A DNA stretch of 64,000 bases from a virus. The notes beneath the pieces were generated by a model. That model saw nothing but the letters and a program-made list of their open reading frames with translations. It searched no databases and was not told the origin of the DNA. Shown piece after piece: positions 1 through 8,136 of the stretch (its first letter is position 1; every line of letters begins with the position of its first letter). Made by a program: the position numbers and the translations under genes. Where the stretch lies: positions 1 to 64,000 of the IMG/VR virus record IMGVR_UViG_3300036781_000236; one strand, given 5' to 3'.

Positions 1-24
1 GGGGGGGGGGCCCCCCCCCCCCCC
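1..24. other. Homopolymer run G10C14
   Basis: Ten G followed by fourteen C, ending immediately before the stop codon of the dnaB-like gene. Nothing else in the window resembles it. It may be an assembly or library artefact, a linker, or the physical end of a linear molecule; the sequence alone cannot decide. Confidence 0.6.
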
Positions 25-1389
25 TCAAGGATCGTACCGCCGCGAAGCCGCGTTCGGCTCCCGCGCAAGGTCACCGAACGTAGTGTACCTGTCCACGAAC
101 GCGACGTTCACGGTCCCGGTGGGGCCGTTGCGGTGCTTCAACACGATCAGTTCCGCGGTGCCCTCCGTTCCCATCTCGGCAGCGTCCTCGGGATTATAAT
201 AGGAGTCACGGTAAAGAGCTATTACAACGTCAGAATCCTGCTCAACACTGCCACTCTCTCGGAGATCAGAAAGCATCGGCCTTTTGTCGTGTCTTTCCTC
301 GACTTTCCGTGATAGTTGCGAAACAGCAACGATTGGTATATTTAGTTCGCCCGCGAGTATCTTCAATGAGCGCGTTATCTGCGATATCTCCTGGGTGCGG
401 TTCTCCGTGCGCCCCGATGAGGAGATGAGTTGCAGGTAGTCCACCACGATCAGCGCCAATGGGTGACGTGCGGCCAACCGGCGTGCTTTGCCGCGGATGT
501 CGGTGATCGTGAGCAGGCTCGTGTCGTCCACGAACAGCGGTGCCGATTGGAGGTCGTTCGCTACACGACCCATCCGGGTCCAGTCGTCCCCTGTCAGTTC
601 GCCGTGCCGCATCTCCTGCGAGTCCACCCGGCCTTCCATGCTCAGGAGGCGCTGCTGGATCTCGTCGCGTCCCATCTCCAACGTGAAGAACGCGGCGGGC
701 TTCGCGAGCCGCAGCGCTACGTGGGCGCACAGGCCGAGCGCGTAAGCGGACTTGCCCATCGCGGGCCTAGCAGCGACGACGACCAGGTTCCCTGGGTGCA
801 ACCCGGCGAGCAAGCGATCTACGTCACGGATGCCTGTCGGCAACCCTGCGGCGCGTCCTTCCGCGGCGACGGCTTCGAGGCGCGCCCACGTGTCCCCCAG
901 GCCGTCCTTCACCGGCAGCAGGCCGCTCGCTTCACGGTCAGTGTCGGCGAGCGCGAACACCATCTGCTCGGCGTGGTCGACCAGTTCGTGCTCTGGCTGG
1001 TCGGCGTTCCATCCAAGCGCCGCGATCTGCCCCCCTGCGGTGACGAGTCCGCGGCGGATAGCGGCGCGGCGTATCACGCCCGCGTGATGACCCGCGGCAC
1101 CCGCGGCAGGAACCAGAGTCGCGATCTCGTGGATGCGTTCCCGTCCGCCGACTCCTTCGAGGGTGCCGTCACGGTCGAGGCGGTCCGCCAACGTGATCGC
1201 GTCCACCGCGACGCCCTCTGCGTGCAACACCAGGATGGTGTCCCACACTGTCTGGTGGGAGTGCCTGTAGAAGTCGCCAGGACGAAGCACGTCGGCGGCG
1301 GCTTCGATAGCCCGCGGCGACAGCATCGCGGCACCCAATACGTACTCCTCGGCGTCTAGTGCTTGAGGCGGGACGCGACTGTCAGCCAT
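25..1389 (-). CDS. dnaB: Replicative DNA helicase, DnaB family
   Basis: Hexameric 5'-3' helicase that unwinds DNA at the replication fork. The 454-aa product has the usual DnaB length and order: an N-terminal helical domain (about residues 1-150), then a RecA-like ATPase with Walker A (ARPAMGKSAYALG), the TLEM segment, Walker B (LIVVDYLQL), the SQLSR segment and the C-terminal DLRESGSVEQDSD block. The ATG at 1389 follows a weak ribosome site. It is the last gene of a leftward replication cluster with the HTH protein and the methyltransferase upstream. One copy of the dispersed 14-bp palindrome lies inside the coding sequence at 1074-1087. A phage-encoded DnaB suggests the phage recruits its own fork helicase. 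Confidence 0.95.
   Translation of the reverse strand: MADSRVPPQALDAEEYVLGAAMLSPRAIEAAADVLRPGDFYRHSHQTVWDTILVLHAEGVAVDAITLADRLDRDGTLEGVGGRERIHEIATLVPAAGAAGHHAGVIRRAAIRRGLVTAGGQIAALGWNADQPEHELVDHAEQMVFALADTDREASGLLPVKDGLGDTWARLEAVAAEGRAAGLPTGIRDVDRLLAGLHPGNLVVVAARPAMGKSAYALGLCAHVALRLAKPAAFFTLEMGRDEIQQRLLSMEGRVDSQEMRHGELTGDDWTRMGRVANDLQSAPLFVDDTSLLTITDIRGKARRLAARHPLALIVVDYLQLISSSGRTENRTQEISQITRSLKILAGELNIPIVAVSQLSRKVEERHDKRPMLSDLRESGSVEQDSDVVIALYRDSYYNPEDAAEMGTEGTAELIVLKHRNGPTGTVNVAFVDRYTTFGDLAREPNAASRRYDP
1074..1087. repeat. 14-bp palindrome copy (TCACGCCCGCGTGA)
   Basis: Exact copy of the dispersed palindrome, here inside dnaB where it encodes part of HHAGVIR. Whether it is bound by anything is unknown; it could be a chance match to codons favoured here. 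Confidence 0.5.
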
Positions 1390-1404
1390 GCCGAGGGCAA
1401 CTCT

Positions 1405-1479
1405 CTACATGATTACCAGTTCTTCTTTTATAGCTTCTACAACAGCATCTCTTCTGTGCGAGAAGACGGTATCGAACAT
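1405..1479 (-). CDS. Possible 24-aa peptide
   Basis: Fills the otherwise empty, AT-richer gap between the methyltransferase and dnaB. It would encode a 24-residue peptide (MFDTVFSHRR then DAVVEAIKEELVIM). No clear ribosome site. Reported only because the gap is unexplained; it may not be translated. Confidence 0.25.
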   Translation of the reverse strand: MFDTVFSHRRDAVVEAIKEELVIM

Positions 1480-1494
1480 AGCATCTAAGTATTC

Positions 1495-2169
1495 TCATGT
1501 AACTACCTCGGCTCCCAATAGGTTCGATAAAAACTGAATGCCGATGAACTCGGTGAACCGGGGTGGGATCGCCTCGACTAGCTCACGGCGGTTCATCCAG
1601 TCGATGCCCATAGACTGCGGGCCAGCGTGGAGGGATTTCCCTCCACCATGCCCATAGACTGCGGGCCAGCGTCTCAGCCTTGTTTTGCCGTGCTCGTAGA
1701 CAGGAAAGGCTGGCTCCGCCAGCTTATGACGGCACGGCCAATCAGGTGGTCTCAACACCCAGTTCGTCTCGAACAAGCGGTGCCTGTCCTGGAAGACGGG
1801 GTCGAACATCGAGCCGCATAGCAACAATGGTTCGTGTAGTTCAGCGGCGGCGTCCGGGACGTTCTCGATGACGTACGGCAATCCTGTCGCGTCGAGCATG
1901 TCTCGTACGGGCGCGATCAGGCGTGGGTGGTGGTCACCACCGAGCTTCGTGTATGCCTGACATGGTGGTGATGCGTGGATCGCATCGAACCCGTTTAGGA
2001 ACCACAGTTCGAGTTCCAGCACGTCTGCTTGGAGGAAGTGATCACCGATATAGCGCGGCGACGCGGTGAGATCGACACCCCACACCTCAAAACCCGCATC
2101 CTGATAGCCGCGAGTGCATCCACCCGCACCGCAAAAGAGGTCGAGGAGACGAGGACGTGGGTCAGCCAT
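1495..2169 (-). CDS. C5-cytosine DNA methyltransferase
   Basis: Transfers a methyl group from S-adenosylmethionine to C5 of cytosine in DNA. Motif I (LLDLFCGAGG), the catalytic motif IV (ASPPCQ, nucleophile Cys), motif VI (YVIENVPD), motif VIII (QDRHR) and a C-terminal FTEFIGIQF block are all in order. At about 224 aa it is short for the family, so the target-recognition region is small. The ATG at 2169 overlaps the end of the upstream gene by 8 nt; a longer reading to 2205 is less likely. No restriction enzyme gene is seen beside it, so it is probably an orphan methylase protecting phage DNA from host restriction. A 25-bp DNA repeat lies in the coding region. Confidence 0.9.
   Translation of the reverse strand: MADPRPRLLDLFCGAGGCTRGYQDAGFEVWGVDLTASPRYIGDHFLQADVLELELWFLNGFDAIHASPPCQAYTKLGGDHHPRLIAPVRDMLDATGLPYVIENVPDAAAELHEPLLLCGSMFDPVFQDRHRLFETNWVLRPPDWPCRHKLAEPAFPVYEHGKTRLRRWPAVYGHGGGKSLHAGPQSMGIDWMNRRELVEAIPPRFTEFIGIQFLSNLLGAEVVT
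1604..1672. repeat. 25-bp perfect direct repeat around an inverted repeat
   Basis: The same 25 bp occurs at 1604-1628 and 1648-1672, offset by 44 bp, so the two copies are read in different frames of the methyltransferase gene (RWPAVYGH and AGPQSMG). Between them lies an 18-bp inverted repeat, TGGAGGGA-TT-TCCCTCCA, at 1628-1645. Confidence 0.85.
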
Positions 2170-3097
2170 CGGTGCCGTCACCCCACGAGAAGCCGTCGTC
2201 CTCACCCAAGCCGTACAGCTTCACGTGTCCCGTCGCGGTGCGTTCGGGCATCCCTTCGAGTTCGCTCCACCATCTACGCAAAGCGGTCGGGGTCAGCATC
2301 GCGTCGGGCATCTTACGGCGGTACATCGCAGCCCGCTCCACGATCTTCGCTGCGAGGGCACGCTCGAACCTGTCTCCGTTCGCCTCAGCGAGCGCTTCGA
2401 CGCGCGTGGCGGCTTCGGCCCACATCACGAGTTCACGCCAGTACAGCGCCCTGATGCCTCGCCGGTCGGCGGCGCGCTTCGCGCCGTTCAACGCTGTGGC
2501 GAGCGCTCCCGCGTTGCCCCCGCCTGGGTCAACCCCGCACTCATGGGCGAGTGTGTCGAGGGGTAGGTTGCGTCCCTCGATCTTCGTCAGCTTCGGAACG
2601 TCTCCCTCAAGGGAGACGTTAGTCTCCCCTTCTGGTTCTTCCTTCTGTCCTAGCAAGGATCGCCCGCGCGTAGGGATTCCCGCTTTGACTGGTTCCTGTT
2701 CCCCGAAATCCGGGATACTGAGAAGTACGTCGTAGACGGTGTAGAGGTTCGGTTTTCCCTGCCCGCGACGCTTCACTACCACCAACTTCTGTCCGTCAGG
2801 ATTACCCGCGTCACACGGCTCATTGGATAGCTCACGCATGTGCTTCGTGACTTGATTCACGCTCACACAGATCGCCTTCGCTATCTCTTCTGTCGGCGGT
2901 TCACACCACTGGCGGTGTTGCCTGAATAGGGCTAGATGACGTAGGTATCCGTAGAGGACCTTTGCCCCAAGGCTGAGAGTGTCGCGTGCTGCTAGCGACT
3001 CCGGGATCTTGATGAAGAAGTTGTCGGCCTTCGCGTTTCCGAACACCACGAGGGGTTCGTCAGGCGCGTCGTCCTGTCGATGCAGTACAGTGCTCAT
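2162..3097 (-). CDS. Helix-turn-helix replication-type protein
   Basis: 311-aa protein. Residues about 25-130 resemble the winged helix-turn-helix seen in plasmid/phage replication initiator or DnaD-like proteins (TEEIAKAICVSVNQVTKHMR is the likely recognition helix region); the rest is a polar linker and a helical C-terminal domain (RWWSELEG). The start at 3097 was chosen because AAAGGA precedes it; the frame extends to 3127. It sits just upstream of the methylase and dnaB, so a role in origin recognition or helicase loading is plausible but inferred. Confidence 0.6.
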   Translation of the reverse strand: MSTVLHRQDDAPDEPLVVFGNAKADNFFIKIPESLAARDTLSLGAKVLYGYLRHLALFRQHRQWCEPPTEEIAKAICVSVNQVTKHMRELSNEPCDAGNPDGQKLVVVKRRGQGKPNLYTVYDVLLSIPDFGEQEPVKAGIPTRGRSLLGQKEEPEGETNVSLEGDVPKLTKIEGRNLPLDTLAHECGVDPGGGNAGALATALNGAKRAADRRGIRALYWRELVMWAEAATRVEALAEANGDRFERALAAKIVERAAMYRRKMPDAMLTPTALRRWWSELEGMPERTATGHVKLYGLGEDDGFSWGDGTDG

Positions 3098-3136
3098 TGC
3101 GTCCTTTCTCTGCCCATAGGAAGGCAAGGACTCACG

Positions 3137-3162
3137 AAAGCCGCTCTCGCCGGGGCGGCTTT
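3137..3162. terminator. Hairpin terminator
   Basis: Stem AAAGCCGC/GCGGCTTT (8 bp) with a 10-nt loop, followed on the plus strand by TCTCTTTG. It lies in the 157-bp gap between two leftward genes and may separate their transcripts. Confidence 0.55.
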
Positions 3163-3254
3163 CTCTTTGACGGGGGTAGATGGCGGGGACGGGAGTTTAG
3201 CGCAACCGCGGCATGGGTATCAGCGCGCCGCTCACGCTCCTAGCGGGAACTTCG

Positions 3255-3268
3255 TCACGTCCGCGTGA
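3255..3268. repeat. Palindrome variant at a stop codon
   Basis: TCACGTCCGCGTGA, one mismatch from the dispersed 14-bp palindrome. Its first three bases are the stop codon (TGA) of the leftward gene above it, as at 5445, 53461, 58798 and 62127. Confidence 0.55.
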
Positions 3269-3773
3269 CACGGCGGTGCCTGCGACGGAAGCGCCACCCG
3301 AGGTCGCCAGGGGAGCGGAACCCGCGCACAGTGGTGCCGTCCTTGAACCCGATGTACGCCAAGTACCGCATGCCGTGGCCGCAGCACGCGAACCTTACCC
3401 CTGGAAGCACACCCAGGCACGGGTCAACATCATCAGGGTCGGCTTTCGTCATGTGGCAGGTGCGGCACGTCAGGCCGTCCCAGCGTCGGTCGGCGCGCCA
3501 CCCGATCCCCACCAGTGGCGTGTCCCACTTGACGATCTCGTAGGGACGTTTGAGCGTCGCCCACCACGAGCGGCGGCGGTTACGCCACCGGCACGAACGA
3601 CACACCCCGGACGGGTGGTGTGAGCAACGTGTCTGCTGCATTCCATGCGTGGTGAGCATCCATGCATTGATGCGTCCGCTAAGCCAGGGGTCGACCGCGC
3701 TAGGCACACGGTCGCCGCTCTCCGCGTAGATGACCCCGCCGTCTATGAATTCCAATCCGCCTTCTTCGGTCAC
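3255..3773 (-). CDS. Conserved phage-type Cys/His-rich protein
   Basis: 172 aa with Cys pairs (CRSC, CRTCH, ACCGHG) that could bind zinc. Basic C-terminus rich in Arg. The GTG start overlaps the upstream stop codon (GTGA). No function recognised. Confidence 0.7.
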   Translation of the reverse strand: MTEEGGLEFIDGGVIYAESGDRVPSAVDPWLSGRINAWMLTTHGMQQTRCSHHPSGVCRSCRWRNRRRSWWATLKRPYEIVKWDTPLVGIGWRADRRWDGLTCRTCHMTKADPDDVDPCLGVLPGVRFACCGHGMRYLAYIGFKDGTTVRGFRSPGDLGWRFRRRHRRVTRT

Positions 3774-3961
3774 TGCGCCGCACGCCTGTCAGCCTCAGCG
3801 AGCAGCGCCAACTGGTAAGCCGCCTCACCGCGCCGCCCAAGTATCTCGTCTTCGAGTTCAGCGTCGGAGAGCATGCGGATCACGCGGCTGTAGTCCGGCG
3901 GCCGGTCAGGCCCAGGCTTGTCGATGGGATAGTGACGTGCCTTCCCGAAACCTTCGCTCAC
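3770..3961 (-). CDS. Hypothetical protein, 63 aa
   Basis: Small acidic helical protein (SDAELEDEILGRRGEAAYQL). GTG start overlapping the stop codon of the Sak4-like gene, and its own end overlapping the next gene, so it is translationally coupled in the replication cluster. No family recognised. Confidence 0.7.
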   Translation of the reverse strand: MSEGFGKARHYPIDKPGPDRPPDYSRVIRMLSDAELEDEILGRRGEAAYQLALLAEADRRAAQ

Positions 3962-4905
3962 GGCTTCGGCTCCCCGAACTGGATGCCCTCGTCCGGCAGC
4001 CCTTCATCCGTGGCAACCGTTGCGAGACGCTCGTGCGCGGCAGCGAGAGCCTCAGCGACGTACTCCGGGTGGAGCTGCCCCCGGTTCTGCGCACGTCGTT
4101 CCGCGAAGCGCTGCTCGATCTTCACGAGCGAGTGTCCCTCCTCAAGCAGTACGGCGCGTAGTTCCGCGATCTCTTCCTCGGTAGCGGCCAGGATCGGCTC
4201 CATCGCTGCGCCCTCGCTCAGCCACGCGGTGAGCTTCCCAGCGATCTCGTCGCCGTCTTCCACGAGGTTCCCGGACTGCCCTTCCAGGCTGTCCACGTGG
4301 CCTGTCCACTCCACAAGGTGGGTGGTGCGGTCGAAGTTCCCGACAAGGGAGAACTCGTACTGGAAGTCGGCGTCCTGCATGGGACCGACGCCGAGCGCGA
4401 CAACGGACACCTTCTTCGAGCCGTTCGCCTGCTCAACCTCGACCTGCTCGTACTTCATCTTCGCCCTTGTGCAGACGATCACGTGACACTGCATCGAGTT
4501 CATCCTGTCCACGAACTTCTGGTGCAGAGGGCGTGCTTTCGCCCAGTCCCCGAACCGGGACGCAAGCTGCGTCACCCCGTTCGTCCCGTACCACTCGTGT
4601 GTTGCGGAGTCGAGGATCACGACGCCGCCGGGGGTGATCTGCTCCGCGGCGTCCCAAGCTTCGATGAACCGTTCCGGGTGGTGATCGTCTAGCACCTCGA
4701 TCAGCGCGTCGATCTTGAAGCGGTCCGCGTACAGTTTCCCGCGGTTAGCTTCCGTGTTGATCAGCGTGATAGGGAGCGTGCCGTCGAAGAGACGGGAGGC
4801 TAGCTCGAACGACCCGCGGCTTTTCCCGCTTCCCCCAGGGCCGATAAGCCCAACCCTGGCCCACACCTGCTCGCGTTTCACGTCACGTTCGATTGTGATT
4901 GGCAC
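3958..4905 (-). CDS. Sak4/RecA-like recombination ATPase
   Basis: 315-aa P-loop NTPase. Walker A is GPGGSGKS near residue 22, Walker B is GVVILDSA near residue 95, followed by a CTRAKMKY strand typical of phage AAA_24/Sak4-type proteins that assist single-strand annealing and replication. The C-terminal 80 residues are helical and charged. ATG preceded by GGAG. It is the first gene after a hairpin and lies with the other replication genes, which supports a DNA recombination role; the exact family is an inference. Confidence 0.75.
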   Translation of the reverse strand: MPITIERDVKREQVWARVGLIGPGGSGKSRGSFELASRLFDGTLPITLINTEANRGKLYADRFKIDALIEVLDDHHPERFIEAWDAAEQITPGGVVILDSATHEWYGTNGVTQLASRFGDWAKARPLHQKFVDRMNSMQCHVIVCTRAKMKYEQVEVEQANGSKKVSVVALGVGPMQDADFQYEFSLVGNFDRTTHLVEWTGHVDSLEGQSGNLVEDGDEIAGKLTAWLSEGAAMEPILAATEEEIAELRAVLLEEGHSLVKIEQRFAERRAQNRGQLHPEYVAEALAAAHERLATVATDEGLPDEGIQFGEPKP

Positions 4906-4932
4906 ATCTGCTCCTTCGGTTCGTGGTGGCCG

Positions 4933-4950
4933 ACCACCCCGGAGGGTGGT
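4933..4950. terminator. Hairpin between leftward genes
   Basis: ACCACCC-CGGA-GGGTGGT followed by TTTCG on the plus strand. Located between the small membrane protein gene and the Sak4-like gene. Confidence 0.5.
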
Positions 4951-4985
4951 TTCGTGCCGCTAGCGCGGACTACTCATCAGGGCCG

Positions 4986-5405
4986 CTACTTACCCGCAGT
5001 CTTCGCTGCCTCCGGTGCGCTCGTAGGGACAACAGGAAGCCCCGTTTTCGGGTTAGTCGGGATGTAGATCACCGTGTTATTCGTGCCAGACGTAGCAATG
5101 GACTCCATTGCTTTCGTCATCTCGTAAGCGACATAGATCGGTGTGAGCGTACGCGCGATCTCGTCCTGCGCCTTACGTACACCCACTGACTGCTGGTACT
5201 GGATGTCGGCTTGCTGTTTCGCGATCAGCACGCGCTGCGCCTGGTTCTTGATCTCGATGGCAGACACCTTCACGCTGTTGTTCGCGTTGGCTCGTGCCTG
5301 GTAGCGACCATAGGCCGGGAACACGATCATGCAAACAGCGACCACTACGACCACAATCGCTGCGATTCCCGTCCAAAGAGCCACGATCTGCTTAGTCGAC
5401 CACAT
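4986..5405 (-). CDS. Small SPFH/prohibitin-like membrane protein
   Basis: 139 aa. Residues about 8-30 form one membrane segment (IVALWTGIAAIVVVVVAVCM); then a polar, probably coiled segment (IAKQQADIQYQQSV) and a short C-terminal NTVIYIPTNPKTGLP motif that recalls the end of band-7/stomatin proteins. Role unknown; might organise membrane or replication. A composite regulatory element lies immediately upstream (5428-5458). Confidence 0.6.
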   Translation of the reverse strand: MWSTKQIVALWTGIAAIVVVVVAVCMIVFPAYGRYQARANANNSVKVSAIEIKNQAQRVLIAKQQADIQYQQSVGVRKAQDEIARTLTPIYVAYEMTKAMESIATSGTNNTVIYIPTNPKTGLPVVPTSAPEAAKTAGK

Positions 5406-5427
5406 GCTTGGTTTAGTCTCCTTCGGG

Positions 5428-5458
5428 TTCGTATAGCTGGTTTGTCACGCGGGCGTGA
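5428..5458 (-). promoter_or_regulatory. Composite palindrome + TATACGA element
   Basis: On the minus strand: the 14-bp palindrome TCACGCCCGCGTGA, 4 bp, then CCAGCTATACGAA. TATACG fits a -10 box and TCACGC lies exactly 17 bp upstream, in -35 position. It would drive the gene at 4986-5405. The palindrome also supplies the stop codon of 5445-6056. Confidence 0.6.
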
Positions 5459-6056
5459 GGCTTGAGTCGAGCGACACGCGCAACGCGCGCACCCATTCCG
5501 TCCTTGTGCGGCACCGCTCGATCTCGTCGTCACGGCTCCCACGGGCACGCAGCAGCGTCGCCTTCGCGTGCATGATCTCCGTGTCACGCACGACACCCAC
5601 TGGACGCTCGAACGGATCGGGGTAGGAGCCGTCACCGCAGTCGAACTCGATGGATGACTTGATCTGATCCACCATGAACTCGCGCAGCCCATCATGCTCG
5701 TCGGTAGGCGGCACCCACGCCTGCGCCTGCGCGAGCATCGCCTCGTACCTCACCCGCCGCTCTCCCTCCTCCACCGAGTGCTTGCGGTGCAACTCGGTCT
5801 CCTCCGCGACACGGCTCGTCTCGAACTCACGCCACTGGTCTAGCGTCCACCCTTCCAGTTCACGAAGCCGTGCCTCCGCCTTCGTGACGTTCTCCTCGTA
5901 GTACGGGGACGGCTCAAACACGTCTGGCACCTCAGCCTCTGTGGGGTCGTCGCGCATCGTGGCAAGTGCGCCGAACGCGCGGGCGCACTCCATCGCGAAG
6001 TCCGCGAACGTCTGCGGCTCCCCCTCGTACAACTTGGCGGTGTATCCGGTAGGCAC
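5445..6056 (-). CDS. Conserved phage-type protein, 203 aa
   Basis: Begins MPTGYTAKLYEGE with GTG at 6056 after AAAGGAG. Mostly charged helix (residues 50-110 likely coiled coil). I recognise this kind of protein from actinobacterial phages but know no function. Ends LTPA-stop inside the palindrome. Confidence 0.7.
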   Translation of the reverse strand: MPTGYTAKLYEGEPQTFADFAMECARAFGALATMRDDPTEAEVPDVFEPSPYYEENVTKAEARLRELEGWTLDQWREFETSRVAEETELHRKHSVEEGERRVRYEAMLAQAQAWVPPTDEHDGLREFMVDQIKSSIEFDCGDGSYPDPFERPVGVVRDTEIMHAKATLLRARGSRDDEIERCRTRTEWVRALRVSLDSSLTPA

Positions 6057-6070
6057 ATCTGCTCCTTTCG

Positions 6071-6139
6071 TTAGCCGCGCCTGCGGCCGTTAGGGGTCAA
6101 CGCGACGATCACGAGCAACACGACGACGACCCACACCAT
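6071..6139 (-). CDS. 22-aa membrane peptide
   Basis: Overlaps the upstream stop codon (TGATG). One hydrophobic segment (MVWVVVVLLVIVALTP) and a basic tail. Too short for most gene finders; supported by position and coupling. Confidence 0.5.
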   Translation of the reverse strand: MVWVVVVLLVIVALTPNGRRRG

Positions 6140-6348
6140 CACGCTGCCTCCGCTTCCTGCTCCTCGAACACCGACCGCTGAGTGGCATTGCATGCGTCCA
6201 TCCACCTGGCGCGCGACTCGACCACCCACCGCAGCTGACGCACCGCCGCCGAGATCGCGCGCCGCTGCTCCCCGGTGAGTCCAGCGAGCGCCTGCTCCGC
6301 GTCGTTCGCGGCAGCCAGCGCCGCCTGAGCATGCTTGTCCGTGGTCAT
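6139..6348 (-). CDS. Hypothetical protein, 69 aa
   Basis: Helical protein (QAALAAANDAEQALAGL) with ATGA overlap to the gene above. No family recognised. Confidence 0.65.
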   Translation of the reverse strand: MTTDKHAQAALAAANDAEQALAGLTGEQRRAISAAVRQLRWVVESRARWMDACNATQRSVFEEQEAEAA

Positions 6349-6677
6349 CTCGCCGCTTTCGCGAATCCCTCGTTGAGCCGTGCGACCTTCGCGACGAATG
6401 GCTCCAGCGGCTTGACGAACGCGACCGCAAAATCGCGCATAGCGCAGTCCACGAGCATCACCTGCGCGGTCATGTCTCCGCGCTTGGCAGCGAGCCGGAG
6501 CGCGAGACGGAACTCATCCTCGCGTACTTCACCCCACCCGCGCGTTGCCGTCTGGAACGCCTGCGCGTCCTCGCGCCGGACACGGCGGGCGCTGCGCTTC
6601 CAGTCCCGCATCGACCACCACGCCAGCATCCCCGCGAACGGGAATACGACAACCGCGACCCACACCGTGTCGTTCAA
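6345..6677 (-). CDS. Membrane-anchored hypothetical protein, 110 aa
   Basis: TTG start overlapping the upstream TGA (TTGA). Residues about 5-24 are a membrane segment (VWVAVVVFPFAGMLAWW), followed by basic and helical cytoplasmic sequence. The frame extends further upstream but that part overlaps real genes. Confidence 0.6.
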   Translation of the reverse strand: MNDTVWVAVVVFPFAGMLAWWSMRDWKRSARRVRREDAQAFQTATRGWGEVREDEFRLALRLAAKRGDMTAQVMLVDCAMRDFAVAFVKPLEPFVAKVARLNEGFAKAAR

Positions 6678-6859
6678 TACTCCTCCTTCTCGTTCGCGAA
6701 GTCGATTCGCGACTGCTTGATGTTGTTGCCGTGCGCCACAAGACTCCCGTACTCGATGACATCGCCGTCGTAGAGAGTGTTGAGCAGATCGAGAAGGGTC
6801 TCTTCGAGAATGTTCACGCGCGCAACCAGCGCGGGAACATTGACCTCCCCACCATTCAT
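6674..6859 (-). CDS. Hypothetical protein, 61 aa
   Basis: Acidic helical protein with a leucine-rich stretch (NILEETLLDLLNTLYDG). ATGA overlap with the gene above. Confidence 0.65.
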   Translation of the reverse strand: MNGGEVNVPALVARVNILEETLLDLLNTLYDGDVIEYGSLVAHGNNIKQSRIDFANEKEEY

Positions 6860-7200
6860 GCTGCATCTCCCTTCCCGTAGAAATCAGCCAGTGTCTCGAA
6901 CTCCGTGCCGTCCCCGCTAGCGATCTCGCGGATGACCTCGGTCAGATCCGTGGTGCGCCTACCGAGCACCTGCTCCCGCTCGGCGGGAGCGGCGCGCAGG
7001 AACGCCACGCGGTGCGTCTCACGAGCCGCGATCCACTCATGGCACGGCCGGAGGGCTTCCGCGAACATCGCGGCCTGGTCGTACTCGAACCGCACCACGA
7101 TCTCACCGTGGTCGGTGTCGATGCGGAGGTACTGCCCGTCGGGGCCGTCGTCATCGAACACGACACCGTGCAGGTCACCCATGTACGTGCTGTCGCTCAT
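6856..7200 (-). CDS. Hypothetical protein, 114 aa
   Basis: Beta-rich N-terminus (DGQYLRIDTDHGEIVVRFEY), helical C-terminus. Preceded by AGGGAG. No family recognised. Confidence 0.65.
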   Translation of the reverse strand: MSDSTYMGDLHGVVFDDDGPDGQYLRIDTDHGEIVVRFEYDQAAMFAEALRPCHEWIAARETHRVAFLRAAPAEREQVLGRRTTDLTEVIREIASGDGTEFETLADFYGKGDAA

Positions 7201-7206
7201 GTCTCC

Positions 7207-7392
7207 CTACCCCTCGTAGTCGTCGTTGAACTGCTCGCACGAGACGATCTCCTCGCCCATGCTGTTCACGTTCGCATCGTCCCACTCTGCGATGAGATCG
7301 CCGCGGTAGATGCGCGCGGCCTGCTCGTCCTCAGCGTCGATGATCCATGTGGCGATGTACGAGCGCTTCTCGCTGACCTGGAACCGCGGCAT
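7207..7392 (-). CDS. Hypothetical protein, 61 aa
   Basis: Starts MPRFQVSEKRSYIATWIIDA, a pattern common to small phage proteins of unknown role. Coupled to the upstream gene by TGATG. Confidence 0.65.
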   Translation of the reverse strand: MPRFQVSEKRSYIATWIIDAEDEQAARIYRGDLIAEWDDANVNSMGEEIVSCEQFNDDYEG

Positions 7393-7571
7393 CAGTCCTC
7401 CGTCCCGTCGTCGCAGGGGTCATCCTCGCACCGCTCCGCCAGCACCTCAGCAGCATGCTCGTACGCCATGAACCCGAGGACACCCTCGGTGCCGTGCTCG
7501 CGGCCGACCCAGGCGTACCCGAAGTCAGCCATCGGGTCGTCGGGGATATCAGCGTTCTTGTCGTAGATCAC
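7392..7571 (-). CDS. Hypothetical protein, 59 aa
   Basis: GTG start overlapping the upstream stop (GTGA) and TGATG overlap downstream. Acidic, two Cys near the C-terminus (RCEDDPCDDG). The double coupling supports a real gene. Confidence 0.6.
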   Translation of the reverse strand: MIYDKNADIPDDPMADFGYAWVGREHGTEGVLGFMAYEHAAEVLAERCEDDPCDDGTED

Positions 7572-7801
7572 GACGCCTCGTTCTGTTCGGTGTTCTCGAT
7601 GATGAAGCGTGCATTGTTGATTCGGACGAGGGCCTGGTTGAAGCAGGAACGGGCCTCATCCACATAGATACGAGCTTCGTCGTCCAGTGTCAGATACTGC
7701 GTGAGAACCTCCGCTGCGCGCGCAGCGCTCTCCGCTGTATCAGCCAGATCGGTGAGTTCACCGAGAGCGATCTGCGATTGAAAGGCCATGCCGTAGCTCA
7801 T
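7568..7801 (-). CDS. Hypothetical protein, 77 aa
   Basis: Helical protein (ALGELTDLADTAESAARAAE). ATGA overlap with the first gene of the operon. Confidence 0.65.
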   Translation of the reverse strand: MSYGMAFQSQIALGELTDLADTAESAARAAEVLTQYLTLDDEARIYVDEARSCFNQALVRINNARFIIENTEQNEAS

Positions 7802-8136
7802 CGAATCAACACGCGCTGGTCGTCAGCCCAGTCGTACAGACCGTCGAGAACAACATTGAAGTGCCCTGCGTCCGCGTTCTCGTCTCCATCCACGAAACCG
7901 ATGGTGTGAAACTCATCGCTTATCTGCTCGATCTCGTCATCCTCGGCCCACATGCCGTTGAAGGCTTCGATGCGGTACTTCTCAAGCCTCTCGTGGAGAG
8001 TGCGCGCCGCCATAGCGGTCACGGCAGGACTGTCCTCGTCCCCAAGGAGATCTTTCACATGGAAGGAGGTGCGCCACCCGCTGTGGGTGACCGACGGCTC
8101 CGTCTGCCACTTGGATTCTTTCATCTTGTTGGACAT
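7798..8136 (-). CDS. Hypothetical protein, 112 aa, first gene of leftward operon
   Basis: Acidic protein with no recognised domain. ATG preceded by GGAGGTAGC. First gene behind the promoter at 8174-8202; likely among the earliest leftward products. Confidence 0.7.
   Translation of the reverse strand: MSNKMKESKWQTEPSVTHSGWRTSFHVKDLLGDEDSPAVTAMAARTLHERLEKYRIEAFNGMWAEDDEIEQISDEFHTIGFVDGDENADAGHFNVVLDGLYDWADDQRVLIR

Noticed and set aside
5445-5458. 14-bp palindromes as intrinsic terminators
   Set aside because: Arms of 6 bp with only 2 bp between cannot form a stable RNA hairpin and no U tract follows.
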